A program made the translations under genes and the position numbers. Source: Actinomycetota bacterium (GTDB taxonomy: Bacteria; Actinomycetota; Actinomycetes; Streptosporangiales; Streptosporangiaceae). From it: 34,971 nucleotides of DNA. Under the pieces are notes generated by a model, which saw nothing but the letters and a program-made list of their open reading frames with translations, ran no database searches and was not told where the DNA came from. This document shows positions 23,512 to 31,455 of this stretch, piece after piece; position 1 is the stretch's first letter, and every line of letters begins with the position of its first letter. The stretch spans positions 1-34,971 of the forward strand of contig PMSU01000056.1 of the NCBI GenBank assembly GCA_003168255.1. Direction: 5' to 3'.

Positions 23512-25029
23512 GTGACTACCCCCGGCGGACCGCCCCCGGTCCCAGGCCCGCCCCCGCCCCCGGACCCGGCCCCGGACCCGGCCCGGCGGGGAGCATGGGT
23601 GCGGCGGCTGCGATGGCCCGGCTGGATTCGCGGCGCCCGGCCGACCCGGGTCAGTGAGCGATTGCGGCGTCCCCAACCGCTGGTCAAGCAACGGCTGCCG
23701 TCGGGGCGCGGAGCCATGGAGCAGCCAAATATCACCAGTGACGGGTCGGCCATCCTGACGCCCGTGTTCTGGGTGATGGTGGCAATGACTGGCGTGGCCA
23801 CCGGCCTGCTCAGCGCCGCGTTGATGGGCCTGCTGTTCAACGTGCAGTACCTCGCGTTCGGGTACCACTCCGGAAGTCTCCAGCACGGGATCGAGCAGGC
23901 CTCAGCCGTGCGGCGGGTGGCTTCCCTGCTGATCGCCGGGGCGTTCGGCGGCGTCGCGTGGTACCTGCTGCGCCGTTATACCAAGGGCAAGCCATCGGAG
24001 ATCGACGAGGCGGTCTGGAACGGCGAGGGGCGGCTGTCACCTCTGCGCTGCCTGGGAACCTCGGTGATCTCCGAGATCGTCATCGGCATGGGCGCGTCGA
24101 TCGGCCGGGAGGCAGCGCCCAAGCTGCTGGGCGGTGCGTCGGCGAGCGTGCTCGCTGGCTGGGGCGGCCTGTCGGACCAGCAGCGGCGGCTGCTGGTCGC
24201 CTGCGGTGGCGGGGCCGGCCTGGCCGCGGTCTACAACGTCCCGCTGGCCGGCGCCCTGTTCACTGCCGAAGTTCTCGTCGGCAGCATTTCCCTGCCGGTC
24301 ATGCTCCCAGCGATCGCCTGCTCCTGGATCGCCACCACCACCGCGTGGATCTACCTGCCCGAACAGGCCACCTACCCCGGCATCCCGGATTACCGCTTCA
24401 GCGGCTCGCTGCTGACCTGGTCCCTGCTGGCCGGCCCGGTCATCGGACTGATCTCGGCCGGCTACATCCGGCTCATCGGCTGGGTGTCGCACGTGCGGGC
24501 GAGGGGGGTCAGGGCGGTCTTCGCCCCGGTGCTGGCCTTCGGCGTCCTCGGGGTCATCGGCATCTGGTACCCGCAACTGTTTGGCAACGGCAAGGACATG
24601 GCCCACGACGCCTTCCTCGGCGTCGGCAGCATCGGCTTGCTGCTGACGCTGTTCGCGCTCAAGCCGCTGGTCACCGCGCTGTGCCTGGGCAGCGGGGCCT
24701 CGGGGGGCTTGTTCACCCCCACGCTGAGCACCGGCGCGGTCCTCGGCGGCGCCCTCGGGATGGCGTGGAGCCACGCCTGGCCCGGCTCGCCCGCCGGGGC
24801 ATTCGCCATGATCGGCGCGGCCGCCATGATCGGCGCGGCCATGCAAGCTCCCCTCGCCGCCCTCGCCCTGGTGCTGGAACTCACCCACAGCGGCTTCGCC
24901 CTGATGGCCCCCATGCTCGCGGCTACCGTGATCGCCACCGCCGTCGTCTTCTACATCGACGGCTACTCGATCTACTCCGCTCGCCTCCCGGCCTACCGTG
25001 CTGACGACCCGGAGTCGCCGCCAGCCTGA
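23512..25029 (+). CDS. CLC-family chloride channel/transporter
   Basis: 505-aa integral membrane protein with about ten hydrophobic segments. CLC signatures are GMGASIGREAAPKL (the GREGP-type motif, keeping the external gating Glu), GSGASGGLFTPTL (GxFTP) and YSIYSARL (the central Tyr). The GSGIP motif is replaced by KGKPSEIDEA, and where EcClC has the internal proton glutamate (IIEEM), this protein has TAEVL, so proton coupling is doubtful. A proline-rich cytosolic N-terminus precedes residue 65; the GTG start at 23512 has no ribosome site, and ATG at 23716 (MEQPNITSDG) is an alternative. The last 37 bp overlap the convergent TetR gene. Confidence 0.9.
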   Translation: MTTPGGPPPVPGPPPPPDPAPDPARRGAWVRRLRWPGWIRGARPTRVSERLRRPQPLVKQRLPSGRGAMEQPNITSDGSAILTPVFWVMVAMTGVATGLLSAALMGLLFNVQYLAFGYHSGSLQHGIEQASAVRRVASLLIAGAFGGVAWYLLRRYTKGKPSEIDEAVWNGEGRLSPLRCLGTSVISEIVIGMGASIGREAAPKLLGGASASVLAGWGGLSDQQRRLLVACGGGAGLAAVYNVPLAGALFTAEVLVGSISLPVMLPAIACSWIATTTAWIYLPEQATYPGIPDYRFSGSLLTWSLLAGPVIGLISAGYIRLIGWVSHVRARGVRAVFAPVLAFGVLGVIGIWYPQLFGNGKDMAHDAFLGVGSIGLLLTLFALKPLVTALCLGSGASGGLFTPTLSTGAVLGGALGMAWSHAWPGSPAGAFAMIGAAAMIGAAMQAPLAALALVLELTHSGFALMAPMLAATVIATAVVFYIDGYSIYSARLPAYRADDPESPPA

Positions 25030-25721
25030 CTCATGGCGCTGTGCAGGCGGTCGCGAAGCTGCGGGGCCAGGCGGCCGGTGGCGTCTCGCCAGGTGTCAGT
25101 GACGATTCCGGTGAAGAGGATCTCGGTGCCTTGCCGCAGGGCGGCGCACATCTCGGCTTCGGTCAAGCGCAGCGGGTCGGGCCGCAGGGCGAGGGCGATG
25201 ACCCCGTTCATCATTCCCCAGAGGAACCGCGCCGCGGCCAGGGGCTCGACGGGGTGCAGCGAGCCCTCGCCGATCGCCTGTCCGATCACGCTGGCGAGCG
25301 CCTGGGTCATCAGTTCGACACGACCGGCCACGGTCGCGGCACAGGGGCGCGCGGGGCGATCGCCGGGCGCCGAGGCGCGGGGCAGGGCGATCAGGCCGAA
25401 AAGCTGGGGTGCGTCGAGATAGAAGCGCAGATACGCGCCGGCGGCGTCGACCAGCTTCTCGACGGGAGCCGCGTCGGAGCCGTACACGGCGAGCATGTGG
25501 CGCTCGTTCTCCGCCAGGGCCCGCTCAAGGACCGCCAGCCGCAGGTCGCCTTTCCCGGCGAAATGCTGGTACACGGTGGCGACCGCCACGTCCGCGGCAT
25601 CGGCGATCCGCTCGATGGTGGCGGTTTCCGGCTCGGCCGACAACAGCGGCGCGGCAGCATCGAGGATGCGGGCGCGAGTGCGCGCTTTCCGGCGATCCTG
25701 GCGCGTCTCCGGCACCGGCAT
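24993..25721 (-). CDS. TetR-family regulator next to a lipase gene
   Basis: 242-aa TetR regulator (from ATG at 25719-25721; a GTG at 25728-25730 would add three residues). DNA-binding domain: ARTRARILDAAAPLLSAEPE then ATIERIADAADVAVATVYQH. The C-terminal domain shows RVELMTQALASVIGQAIGEG and FLWGMMNGVIALALRPDPL, as in AcrR-type ligand domains. It is divergent from the secreted lipase gene and may repress it; the spacer holds an inverted repeat and a promoter. The 3' end overlaps the CLC gene tail. Confidence 0.88.
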   Translation of the reverse strand: MPVPETRQDRRKARTRARILDAAAPLLSAEPETATIERIADAADVAVATVYQHFAGKGDLRLAVLERALAENERHMLAVYGSDAAPVEKLVDAAGAYLRFYLDAPQLFGLIALPRASAPGDRPARPCAATVAGRVELMTQALASVIGQAIGEGSLHPVEPLAAARFLWGMMNGVIALALRPDPLRLTEAEMCAALRQGTEILFTGIVTDTWRDATGRLAPQLRDRLHSAMSQAGGDSGSSAR

Positions 25722-25741
25722 TATCGGCACGACACCATAAT

Positions 25742-25755
25742 ATCAGGGCTCTGAT
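25742..25755. promoter_or_regulatory. Candidate operator between TetR gene and lipase gene
   Basis: ATCAG-GGCT-CTGAT, perfect inverted repeat just upstream of the TetR start and beside the -35 region of the lipase promoter candidate. Position suits control of both genes. Confidence 0.5.
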
Positions 25756-25756
25756 C

Positions 25757-25786
25757 TTGTAATAGAAGGTCATTCCATTTTACAAT
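25757..25786 (+). promoter_or_regulatory. Candidate sigma-70-type promoter of the lipase gene
   Basis: TTGTAA (25757-25762), 18-bp spacer, TACAAT (25781-25786), in a notably AT-rich patch about 50 bp before the lipase start. The hexamers match 4/6 and 5/6 of consensus. Confidence 0.45.
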
Positions 25787-25835
25787 CCCAGCACGCTCGG
25801 CAGCCCGCCGGCCGGTTGAGGGAGGGACCTCCGTC

Positions 25836-27230
25836 ATGCGTGGTGCACGGCTACGGGTCATCGCGACGGTTGTCGCGGCCGCGTCGGTGCTGCTGGCTCA
25901 AGGCGCGCCCGCCGCGTCGGCGTCGGTGGCCAGTACGGCCAGTACGGCCAGTACGGCCAGGGTGGCCAGTAAGGCGCCGCCGCCTCCCCAGCACGATCAC
26001 TTTTACAAGCCGCCGGCCGGCTACGCCTCGACCGCGCCGGGGACGATCCTGCGGTCACGGCCGGTGCAGGTGGCGACCTTCGCCACCCTCCCCCAAAACA
26101 TCTCGGCCTGGCAGCTGCTGTACCGGACCACCAACTACAAGGGCAAGCCAGAGGCGACAGTCACTACCGTGCTGCTGCCCGCGGGCGGCAAACCACGAGC
26201 GCTGCTTTCCTACCAGATCGCCGAGGACGCCGTGGCACCGCAGTGCGCGCCCTCTTACGAGCTCCGGTCCGGTGTGGGCCCGAGCGGAGCGATCAACCAG
26301 GCCGAGTTGCTCTTGATCGACGCCGCGGTGGCCGAAGGCTTCGCCGTGTCCATCCCCGACTACGAAGGACCAGGCGGCGACTTCGGTGCGGCCCGCCAGC
26401 CCGGCTACGCGATCCTGGACGGAATCCGCGCCGCCGAGCAGTTCACCCCCCTCGAACTCGACGGCTTGAGCACGCCCGTCGGTATCTGGGGATATTCCGG
26501 CGGCTCGCTGGTTTCGGGCTGGGCCGCTCAGGTCCAGCCCTCCTACGCCCCGGACATCAACCTTCTCGGGGTGGCGGTCGGCGGGTTCGTCACCAACCTG
26601 GCCCAGGCCGTGACGCAGATCAACGGCGGTGTGGGGGCAGGCCTGATCGTGTCGGTCTTGTCGGGCGTGGCCCGAACGGTCCCCGCCCTGGCCGCCGCGA
26701 TCAAGACCTACGTCACCCCGGCCGGCCAGGCCCTGCTGGCGCAGGGGGCGTCCCAGTGTGAGACGACCAACGTCCTGGACTACCCGTTCACCAACCTGGA
26801 CAACTACCTGACCATCCCCCTGACCCAGTTCCTGGCCCTGCCCGCGATCAAGGCTGCCCTGACCGGGCTCGACCTGGGCAGCTCCGCGCCGACCGCGCCG
26901 CTGTTCGTCTACCACGCGGTCAACGACGAGCTGATCCCGATCGCCGGCGCCGACGCCACGGTCAGCGGCTACTGCGCCGACGGAGACTCGGTCACCTACA
27001 CCCGGGATCTGCTCAGCGAGCACGCCACCCTGGCGCTCATCGGGGCACCGGCGGCCCTCAACTGGCTGACCCAGCGCCTCACCGGCGGAGCGGTGCCGCA
27101 AGGCTGCACCACCACCACCGTCCCGTCGATGCTCCTGACCGTAGGAGGGCTCGAAGACCTGCCCTCGTTCCTGGTCGCCGACATACTGGCCTTGCTGGAC
27201 CAGCCCATCGGCATCGGCACATTCGGCTGA
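25836..27230 (+). CDS. Secreted lipase, LIP family
   Basis: 464-aa exported serine hydrolase of the LIP/secretory lipase (PF03583) type, acting on triglycerides or esters outside the cell. A signal peptide covers about 1-29 (RLRVIATVVAAASVLLAQGA); three 9-bp repeats then encode a short STASTAS linker. The alpha/beta-hydrolase core has the nucleophile elbow GYSGGS (S221), Asp in NDELIP (D364) and His in SEHATL (H396). Four mature cysteines fit two disulfides. ATG at 25836 has GGGAGGG upstream and a promoter-like element further up. It is divergent from a TetR regulator. Confidence 0.9.
   Translation: MRGARLRVIATVVAAASVLLAQGAPAASASVASTASTASTARVASKAPPPPQHDHFYKPPAGYASTAPGTILRSRPVQVATFATLPQNISAWQLLYRTTNYKGKPEATVTTVLLPAGGKPRALLSYQIAEDAVAPQCAPSYELRSGVGPSGAINQAELLLIDAAVAEGFAVSIPDYEGPGGDFGAARQPGYAILDGIRAAEQFTPLELDGLSTPVGIWGYSGGSLVSGWAAQVQPSYAPDINLLGVAVGGFVTNLAQAVTQINGGVGAGLIVSVLSGVARTVPALAAAIKTYVTPAGQALLAQGASQCETTNVLDYPFTNLDNYLTIPLTQFLALPAIKAALTGLDLGSSAPTAPLFVYHAVNDELIPIAGADATVSGYCADGDSVTYTRDLLSEHATLALIGAPAALNWLTQRLTGGAVPQGCTTTTVPSMLLTVGGLEDLPSFLVADILALLDQPIGIGTFG
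25932..25958. repeat. Three tandem 9-bp repeats in the lipase gene
   Basis: AGTACGGCC occurs three times in a row at 25932-25940, 25941-25949 and 25950-25958, coding for the Ser-Thr-Ala linker after the signal peptide. In-frame copy changes would only alter linker length. Confidence 0.9.
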
Positions 27231-27327
27231 CGCCCGAGCTCGCCGGGACATGACTGGAAGACCCCAGATCGATTTCCGCCGAACGGCTGCCGCCCCGGCC
27301 CCGTTGTCATGCGTTCCTCGATTCTCC

Positions 27328-27864
27328 TCAGTGCCGCGCGGGGGACATCGCATCAAGGAACCGGATGGTCGCTGAGATCGTCTCGTAGCGCCACAAGACC
27401 AGGGTCCGGTCAAATCCCGTGGCAGTACGCAGGCGGTCGCCGAGCGACGTGGCGATGGGGATGAGCTGTGCGTGCTGCGTCCGGAGCAGCTCCTGCGGAT
27501 CCACCCCGGCCCGGTCCAGCAGCGCGAGCTTTACCAGCAGCTCGGATCGGATGTCCCTGGCGTGGACCGCCGGCCTGCTCAGCCAGGCCGTGGCGGCCTC
27601 TCGGCCGGCCGCGCTCGCCTCAACGATCGACCGGACCGGGCCAAGGTTGGATGGCTGCTCCCCTACCTTCTGTACCAGGCCAAGCAGCTCAAGCCGCTGC
27701 ATGCTCCGGTAAATCACCGGCTTGGGGACCTGCCAGATCCGGCCCAGCACGCCCTCGCGGTCGAGCAGGGCAGCGACGGCAAAGCCGTGCGTGCGCTTCT
27801 CACAGATCAAGCACAGCACCAGCCACTCAGACAACGTCAGCGTGGGCTCGTCAGGAGTTGGCAT
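27328..27864 (-). CDS. PadR-family regulator at the end of the molybdoenzyme gene set
   Basis: 178-aa winged-helix protein. The N-terminal domain LTLSEWLVLCLICEKRTHGF followed by PKPVIYRSMQRLELLGLVQK is PadR-like. The long C-terminal part, with AWLSRPAVHARDIRSELLVK, matches the helical dimerisation tail of that family. ATG at 27862-27864 has no clear ribosome site. It lies 70 bp downstream of the DUF6510 gene on the same strand, so it may be the last gene of that operon or be transcribed alone; a role in regulating the molybdoenzyme genes is a guess from position. Confidence 0.82.
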   Translation of the reverse strand: MPTPDEPTLTLSEWLVLCLICEKRTHGFAVAALLDREGVLGRIWQVPKPVIYRSMQRLELLGLVQKVGEQPSNLGPVRSIVEASAAGREAATAWLSRPAVHARDIRSELLVKLALLDRAGVDPQELLRTQHAQLIPIATSLGDRLRTATGFDRTLVLWRYETISATIRFLDAMSPARH

Positions 27865-27934
27865 CGTCCAAGGTTATTCAGTGCGCGGCCTTGCTGCTAG
27901 CTGTGCCATCCGCGGCCTTGCTGCCCGGAACTAG

Positions 27935-28201
27935 CTATTCGGGCGAGATGAACTCGATGAACTCCAGCCCGCGCAGGTCGAGCCAGGTACGGCCGGATCC
28001 GCGGGCCATCCGCAGCAGCGGCTGCCCGCAGCGGGGGCAGCGCAGGATCAGTCCGGGCGACGGGCCAAAGACGCGGCCCTCAGCGAGCGGGCCGGTGTTC
28101 CCGCACCCGCCGCAGCGGCCGACCGCCGCGGTGACATCCACGCTGAACACGTCGCGAAGGGGCCCGCCCAGGCTGTTGCCGTCCGTCCACGTCTCGCTCA
28201 T
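27935..28201 (-). CDS. DUF6510 zinc-ribbon protein
   Basis: 88-aa small protein with two CxxC pairs, CGGCGNTG and CPRCGQPL, about 25 residues apart and predicted to bind zinc, followed by a conserved tail (GRTWLDLRGLEFIEF). It matches the DUF6510 family as I know it. The ATG at 28199-28201 overlaps the stop of the flavin reductase gene (ATGA), so the two are coupled. Its constant position beside such reductases suggests a helper or regulatory role in the electron-transfer set; no biochemical function can be assigned. Confidence 0.82.
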   Translation of the reverse strand: MSETWTDGNSLGGPLRDVFSVDVTAAVGRCGGCGNTGPLAEGRVFGPSPGLILRCPRCGQPLLRMARGSGRTWLDLRGLEFIEFISPE

Positions 28202-28956
28202 GCTGTGCCTCCGCTCGGCCCGAACCGCTCGGTCCTGATCTGCTGCGCCTCGATGCCCTGCCCGATCAGCAGCCTGGCGACGCTTTCTACGAATCCCGTC
28301 GGCCCGCACACGAAGCACTGCGTGTCGGCGGCGTGCTGGCCCGCCAACTCCCGGAGCTGGCGGGCATCCAGGCGGCCGACCCGGCCGGCCCAGTCCGGCG
28401 GTCCCGCCCGCGTGTATACCACGTCGACATCCAGGTCGGCGTGGCCCGCAGCGATGCGCTCCAGCTCGGCCGCGTACAGCAGCGTGTCCGGACTGCGGGT
28501 GGAGTAAATCAACCGCATCGGGGCGGTGCCGCCGCTGGCGATCCGGGTGCGCACCATGGCCATCAGCGGCACGACTCCCGAGCCGCCGCCGATCAGCAGC
28601 ACCGGCCGCGAATCCGCCGGGCGCCAGGCGAAGTAGCCGCCGATGGGGCCGCGCAGCTCCAGCGGATCGCGGCGGCTGAGCACCATGGTCAGATAGGGGG
28701 AAACCTCGCCGTCCTCGAGCCGCTGGATGGTCAGCTCAAGCCTGCTGCCGTCCGGTGCCGAGGCGATCGAGTAACTGCGCTCGGTGGAGTAGCCATCCTC
28801 GGCAGTGAGCCGGACGTCCACGTGCTGGCCGGGCAGGTGGCCGGGCCAGCCGGGCACGTCCAGGATCAGCGTCCGCGCGGTGGCCGTCTCCTCGCGGACG
28901 TCGGCAAGCTGGCCGACCAGCCAGTTCAGTCGCCCCAGTACCGCTGCTCGCGCCAT
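28198..28956 (-). CDS. FAD/NAD(P)-binding ferredoxin-reductase-like oxidoreductase
   Basis: 252-aa flavoprotein of the FNR superfamily. The FAD motif RSYSIAS is at 60-66, followed by the nucleotide-binding motif GGGSGVVPL at 123-131, LIYSTRSPDTLLY and the C-terminal FVCGPTGFVESVA. No 2Fe-2S domain is fused, so it may feed electrons directly to or from a partner. ATG at 28954-28956 (MARAAVLGRLNWL) overlaps the upstream sulfite-oxidase-like gene by 31 bp, and its stop overlaps the DUF6510 start. The tight overlaps suggest that it works with the molybdoenzyme. Confidence 0.88.
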   Translation of the reverse strand: MARAAVLGRLNWLVGQLADVREETATARTLILDVPGWPGHLPGQHVDVRLTAEDGYSTERSYSIASAPDGSRLELTIQRLEDGEVSPYLTMVLSRRDPLELRGPIGGYFAWRPADSRPVLLIGGGSGVVPLMAMVRTRIASGGTAPMRLIYSTRSPDTLLYAAELERIAAGHADLDVDVVYTRAGPPDWAGRVGRLDARQLRELAGQHAADTQCFVCGPTGFVESVARLLIGQGIEAQQIRTERFGPSGGTA

Positions 28957-29522
28957 GGGTCCCCATAGTTGTGGTAGCCGAGAGTTTCCCAGAAGCCCGG
29001 CTCGTCGTGGTCGAGTAGCTCGATGCCCCGGATCCACTTCGCTGACTTCCACAGGTACAGGTGCGGCACCAGCAGCCGCGCGGGCCCGCCATGCTCAGGT
29101 TCCAGGTCCGCGCCGTCGTAGCAGAACGCGATCCAGGCCTTGCCGTCGAGAAGGTCCGCCAGCGGCACGTTGGTGGTGTAATCACCGACAGCGCGCGCCA
29201 GTGCGTACTGGGCGCTGGTGGTCACGTCTGTCATCAGAGTGTCCAGGGACACGCCCCGCCAGTTAGTCCTCAGTTTCGACCACTTCGTCACGCAGTGCAG
29301 GTCAACGGTAATGTCCTCGGTCGGCAGCGCGCGGAACGCAGCCCAGTCCCAGGCGTGCACCTGGCCCGATTCGGTGGTAATCCGGAACTCCCACCCCGCC
29401 AGCCCGCCAAGCGGCGTCGGCCCGGCCGACAGCACGGGAAAGTCGTGCACCAGGTACTGGCCTGGCGGCAGCTTTTCCTTCGTCCGGCGATGCCCGGAAA
29501 AGCCGGGCGAGACAATGCCCAT
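28926..29522 (-). CDS. Sulfite-oxidase-like molybdopterin oxidoreductase
   Basis: 198-aa protein with the oxidoreductase molybdopterin-binding domain of the sulfite oxidase/MsrP (YedY) family. The molybdenum-ligating Cys is C77 in VDLHCVTKWSK. Downstream blocks are NWRGVSLDTLM, DYTTNVPLADLLDGKAWIAF, HGGPARLLVPHLYLWKSAKW and GFWETLGYHNYGDPW. There is no signal peptide, heme domain or C-terminal dimerisation domain, so it is a minimal cytoplasmic form. ATG at 29520-29522 has GAGGAG nine to ten bases upstream. It leads a coupled set with a flavin reductase and DUF6510. The substrate is unknown; neighbouring TauE-type exporter makes sulfite or another sulfur oxyanion plausible. Confidence 0.88.
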   Translation of the reverse strand: MGIVSPGFSGHRRTKEKLPPGQYLVHDFPVLSAGPTPLGGLAGWEFRITTESGQVHAWDWAAFRALPTEDITVDLHCVTKWSKLRTNWRGVSLDTLMTDVTTSAQYALARAVGDYTTNVPLADLLDGKAWIAFCYDGADLEPEHGGPARLLVPHLYLWKSAKWIRGIELLDHDEPGFWETLGYHNYGDPWREQRYWGD

Positions 29523-29643
29523 CGCGTCAGCTCCTCAGTCTGGCCGCTGGAGGCTGGCTCGGCGTGATGAGCCCTCTCCCATAGTGCACGGTCACGCGCC
29601 CGGTGACGAGCCGGCCGCCGGTTCCTCCTGACATCATCGGCTA

Positions 29644-30435
29644 TCAGCTCAGGCCAGCCCACAGGTAGCGGACGCCGATCGCGACCACCAGGACGCCGAC
29701 CAGGCGACGGATCAGGGCTTCGGGCAGCCAGGACTGGATCCGGGCACCGGTGTAGGCACCGGCCAGTCCGCCGATGCCCAGCGCGATGCCGGTCGGCCAG
29801 TCGGGAGCCACCGAGCCGGGGTGGTGAACCGACAAGATCGTGAAGGTCAACACGCCAGCGACAGAGGTCACGAAAGTCGAGCCCAGCGCGGCCGGCGCCA
29901 CCTCCGACGCAGGGCGGCCGGTGCCGATCAGGATGGGCGCGAGGATCGATCCGCCGCCGATGCCGTAGATCCCGCCGATGCAGCCCACCACGGCGGACAG
30001 CAGGATCAAGACCCGCTGGGGAAGCCGGACAGGCCGGGAGACGCTAGCCGCATGTCCCGGCCTGGTGACCGCCAGCCAGGCCCCCAGGGGGAACAGCGCC
30101 GCGCCCACGATGAGGTCGAAGACACGAGGTCCGGGGAGCAATTCGACCCGGATGATCGATCCGGCGATGACGCCCGGCAGGGTTCCGGCGATGAGCACCA
30201 GCGCGAGCCGGCCGCCGGTCTGTCCCTGCCGCCAGTAGCGGTAGATCGCGCCCGGCGTCGCGACCACGTTATACAGCAGGTTGGTCGGGGTGACCGCCGG
30301 GCTGGGCGTGCCCAGGACGCTTACCTGAAACGGCAGCAGCAGCACCGCGCCCGAGATGCCCGCCGGCGTGGCCAGCACCGCGATCACGAAAGCCGCGGTC
30401 AGGGCCGCCGCCTCAGTCCAGCCGGCCCCCAGCAC
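29644..30435 (-). CDS. TauE/SafE-family membrane exporter
   Basis: 263-aa membrane protein with eight or so hydrophobic helices and the two-repeat layout of TauE/SafE (DUF81) transporters. Repeat 1 starts with TPAGISGAVLLLPFQVSVLG and repeat 2 with GCIGGIYGIGGGSILAPILI, the glycine-rich hallmark. Members export sulfite, sulfoacetate or other organic anions. The start is GTG at 30433-30435; no ribosome site is apparent. It ends 121 bp before the sulfite-oxidase-like gene on the same strand, so it may be cotranscribed. A sulfite role is inferred from the family and neighbour. Confidence 0.85.
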   Translation of the reverse strand: MLGAGWTEAAALTAAFVIAVLATPAGISGAVLLLPFQVSVLGTPSPAVTPTNLLYNVVATPGAIYRYWRQGQTGGRLALVLIAGTLPGVIAGSIIRVELLPGPRVFDLIVGAALFPLGAWLAVTRPGHAASVSRPVRLPQRVLILLSAVVGCIGGIYGIGGGSILAPILIGTGRPASEVAPAALGSTFVTSVAGVLTFTILSVHHPGSVAPDWPTGIALGIGGLAGAYTGARIQSWLPEALIRRLVGVLVVAIGVRYLWAGLS

Positions 30436-30536
30436 TCGGCCACGCTATCGCGCGCATCGGGGTTTACAGCTTTTTTGGGTGACCTAACTCGGCGATAACT
30501 CGCGTGCTGGGGTGGGCGTTCTTTCATACTCCAGCG

Positions 30537-30640
30537 GTATTCCGGCATGAACTACTACTGGAGTATTCTGCGGCGAACTACTCGCCGGGGTATTCCGTTT
30601 CTAACTACTGCTGAGTATTCCGTTACGAACTACTGCTGGG
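30537..30640. repeat. Four degenerate 26-bp tandem repeats
   Basis: Units begin GTATTC at 30537, 30563, 30590 and 30615, lengths 25-27 bp, each containing (G/T)AACTACT in the second half except for small changes. Weaker units precede (from about 30495) and follow (to about 30650). An inverted pair, TACTCCAG and CTGGAGTA, spans the first unit. There are no unique spacers, so this is not a CRISPR array; a multi-site operator is more likely. Confidence 0.75.
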
Positions 30641-30696
30641 GGCATCAACGGGGGCCGCGTCGCCAGGCAGAGCCGGGGTGCTCAGCATCCCTATCA

Positions 30697-30728
30697 GGGA
30701 GAATCCCCTTCCTAAGGGGGAGAATCCC
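30697..30728. promoter_or_regulatory. Paired GGGAGAATCCC operator-like sites
   Basis: GGGA-GAA-TCCC occurs at 30697-30707 and 30718-30728, exactly 21 bp apart, two turns of the helix, so both lie on the same face. A hairpin-forming CCCCTT-CCT-AAGGGG (30705-30719) sits between. Probably a cooperative binding site for a dimeric regulator. Confidence 0.55.
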
Positions 30729-30758
30729 TTTTCCCCTATATTTATGGTCGTTTTAATA

Positions 30759-30774
30759 GTAAATTTTAATTTAC
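30759..30774. promoter_or_regulatory. AT-rich palindrome upstream of coxS
   Basis: GTAAATT-TT-AATTTAC, perfect 7-bp arms, in the most AT-rich stretch of the window. TGCTAGCA follows at 30777-30784. It could be a promoter or regulator site for the rightward operon. Confidence 0.45.
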
Positions 30775-30987
30775 GATGCTAGCATGGGCTGCTCGCATCG
30801 CATTTTGCGACAACCTGACATTGGTCGTCCGCCAGGGGTGATCATGGGTGGCGAGGTCGGCGTGCTTGGCGAATAGGCTTTCGTGGGAACCCGCCAGGGC
30901 TCGGGCTCCACTTGGGACTGGTGTGGCGCGACAGGCGGTCCTAGGTTTGCATCAGGCGCGCTCGTGTTCATTACTGGAGGGGACCGC

Positions 30988-31455
30988 ATGGCAGAGATAA
31001 CCGTCAAAGTCGACGGGGTGACCTATGTAGATCACGTTGAGCCCCGGCTGCTGCTCGTGCATTACCTGAGAGAAGTCGTGGGCAAGACTGGCACGCCCAT
31101 CGGATGCGACACGTCTAACTGCGGTGCATGCACGGTGCTGATGGACGGTGAGTCGGTCAAGAGCTGCTCCGTGCTGGCCGTTCAGGCCGACGGCGCTCAG
31201 GTCACGACCATCGAGGGCATGGCGAACGGCGACCTGCACCCACTACAGCGCGCCTTCCACGAGGAGCATGCGCTCCAGTGCGGGTACTGCACGCCGGGGA
31301 TGATCATTGCGGCATCGGACCTGCTGAGAGAGAATCCGCATCCGACTGATCTGGAGATCCGCGAGGGGCTGGAAGGCAACCTGTGCCGTTGCACCGGCTA
31401 TGAGAACATCGTCCGCGCCGTGCGGCGCGCCGCCGAGGCTGGAGTAACCCGATGA
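30988..31455 (+). CDS. coxS: Molybdenum hydroxylase small (2Fe-2S) subunit, CoxS-like
   Basis: 155-aa iron-sulfur subunit of a xanthine-dehydrogenase/CO-dehydrogenase family enzyme; it carries two 2Fe-2S clusters between the molybdenum site and FAD. The plant-type cluster ligands are C40, C45, C48 and C60 ([14 protein letters not shown]); the second cluster uses C98, C101, C133 and C135 (CGYCTPG and CRCTGY). ATG at 30988 has GGAGGGG upstream; the longer frame to 30883 lacks such a site. The stop overlaps the large-subunit start by 4 nt (ATGA). Gene symbol is by family resemblance; a carbon monoxide substrate is not shown. Confidence 0.92.
   Translation: MAEITVKVDGVTYVDHVEPRLLLVHYLREVVGKTGTPIGCDTSNCGACTVLMDGESVKSCSVLAVQADGAQVTTIEGMANGDLHPLQRAFHEEHALQCGYCTPGMIIAASDLLRENPHPTDLEIREGLEGNLCRCTGYENIVRAVRRAAEAGVTR

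Larger units (their letters stand above)
30436..30987. other. 550-bp divergent regulatory region
   Basis: No coding sequence is supported between the TauE-like gene and coxS. The DNA is markedly less GC-rich than its surroundings and packed with repeats: about four to six degenerate 26-bp units (30495-30650), two GGGA-GAA-TCCC palindromes with a CCCCTT-CCT-AAGGGG hairpin between them (30697-30728), and an AT-rich palindrome (30759-30774). From about 30785 to the coxS start nothing distinctive is seen other than the ribosome site GGAGG at 30976-30980. Confidence 0.7.

Noticed and set aside
26055..27413. 452-codon leftward frame opposite the lipase
   Set aside because: The lipase has a signal peptide and complete catalytic triad; the antisense frame is compositionally biased only.
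30537..30640. CRISPR array
   Set aside because: Repeats are contiguous, degenerate, lack unique spacers, and no cas genes are nearby.
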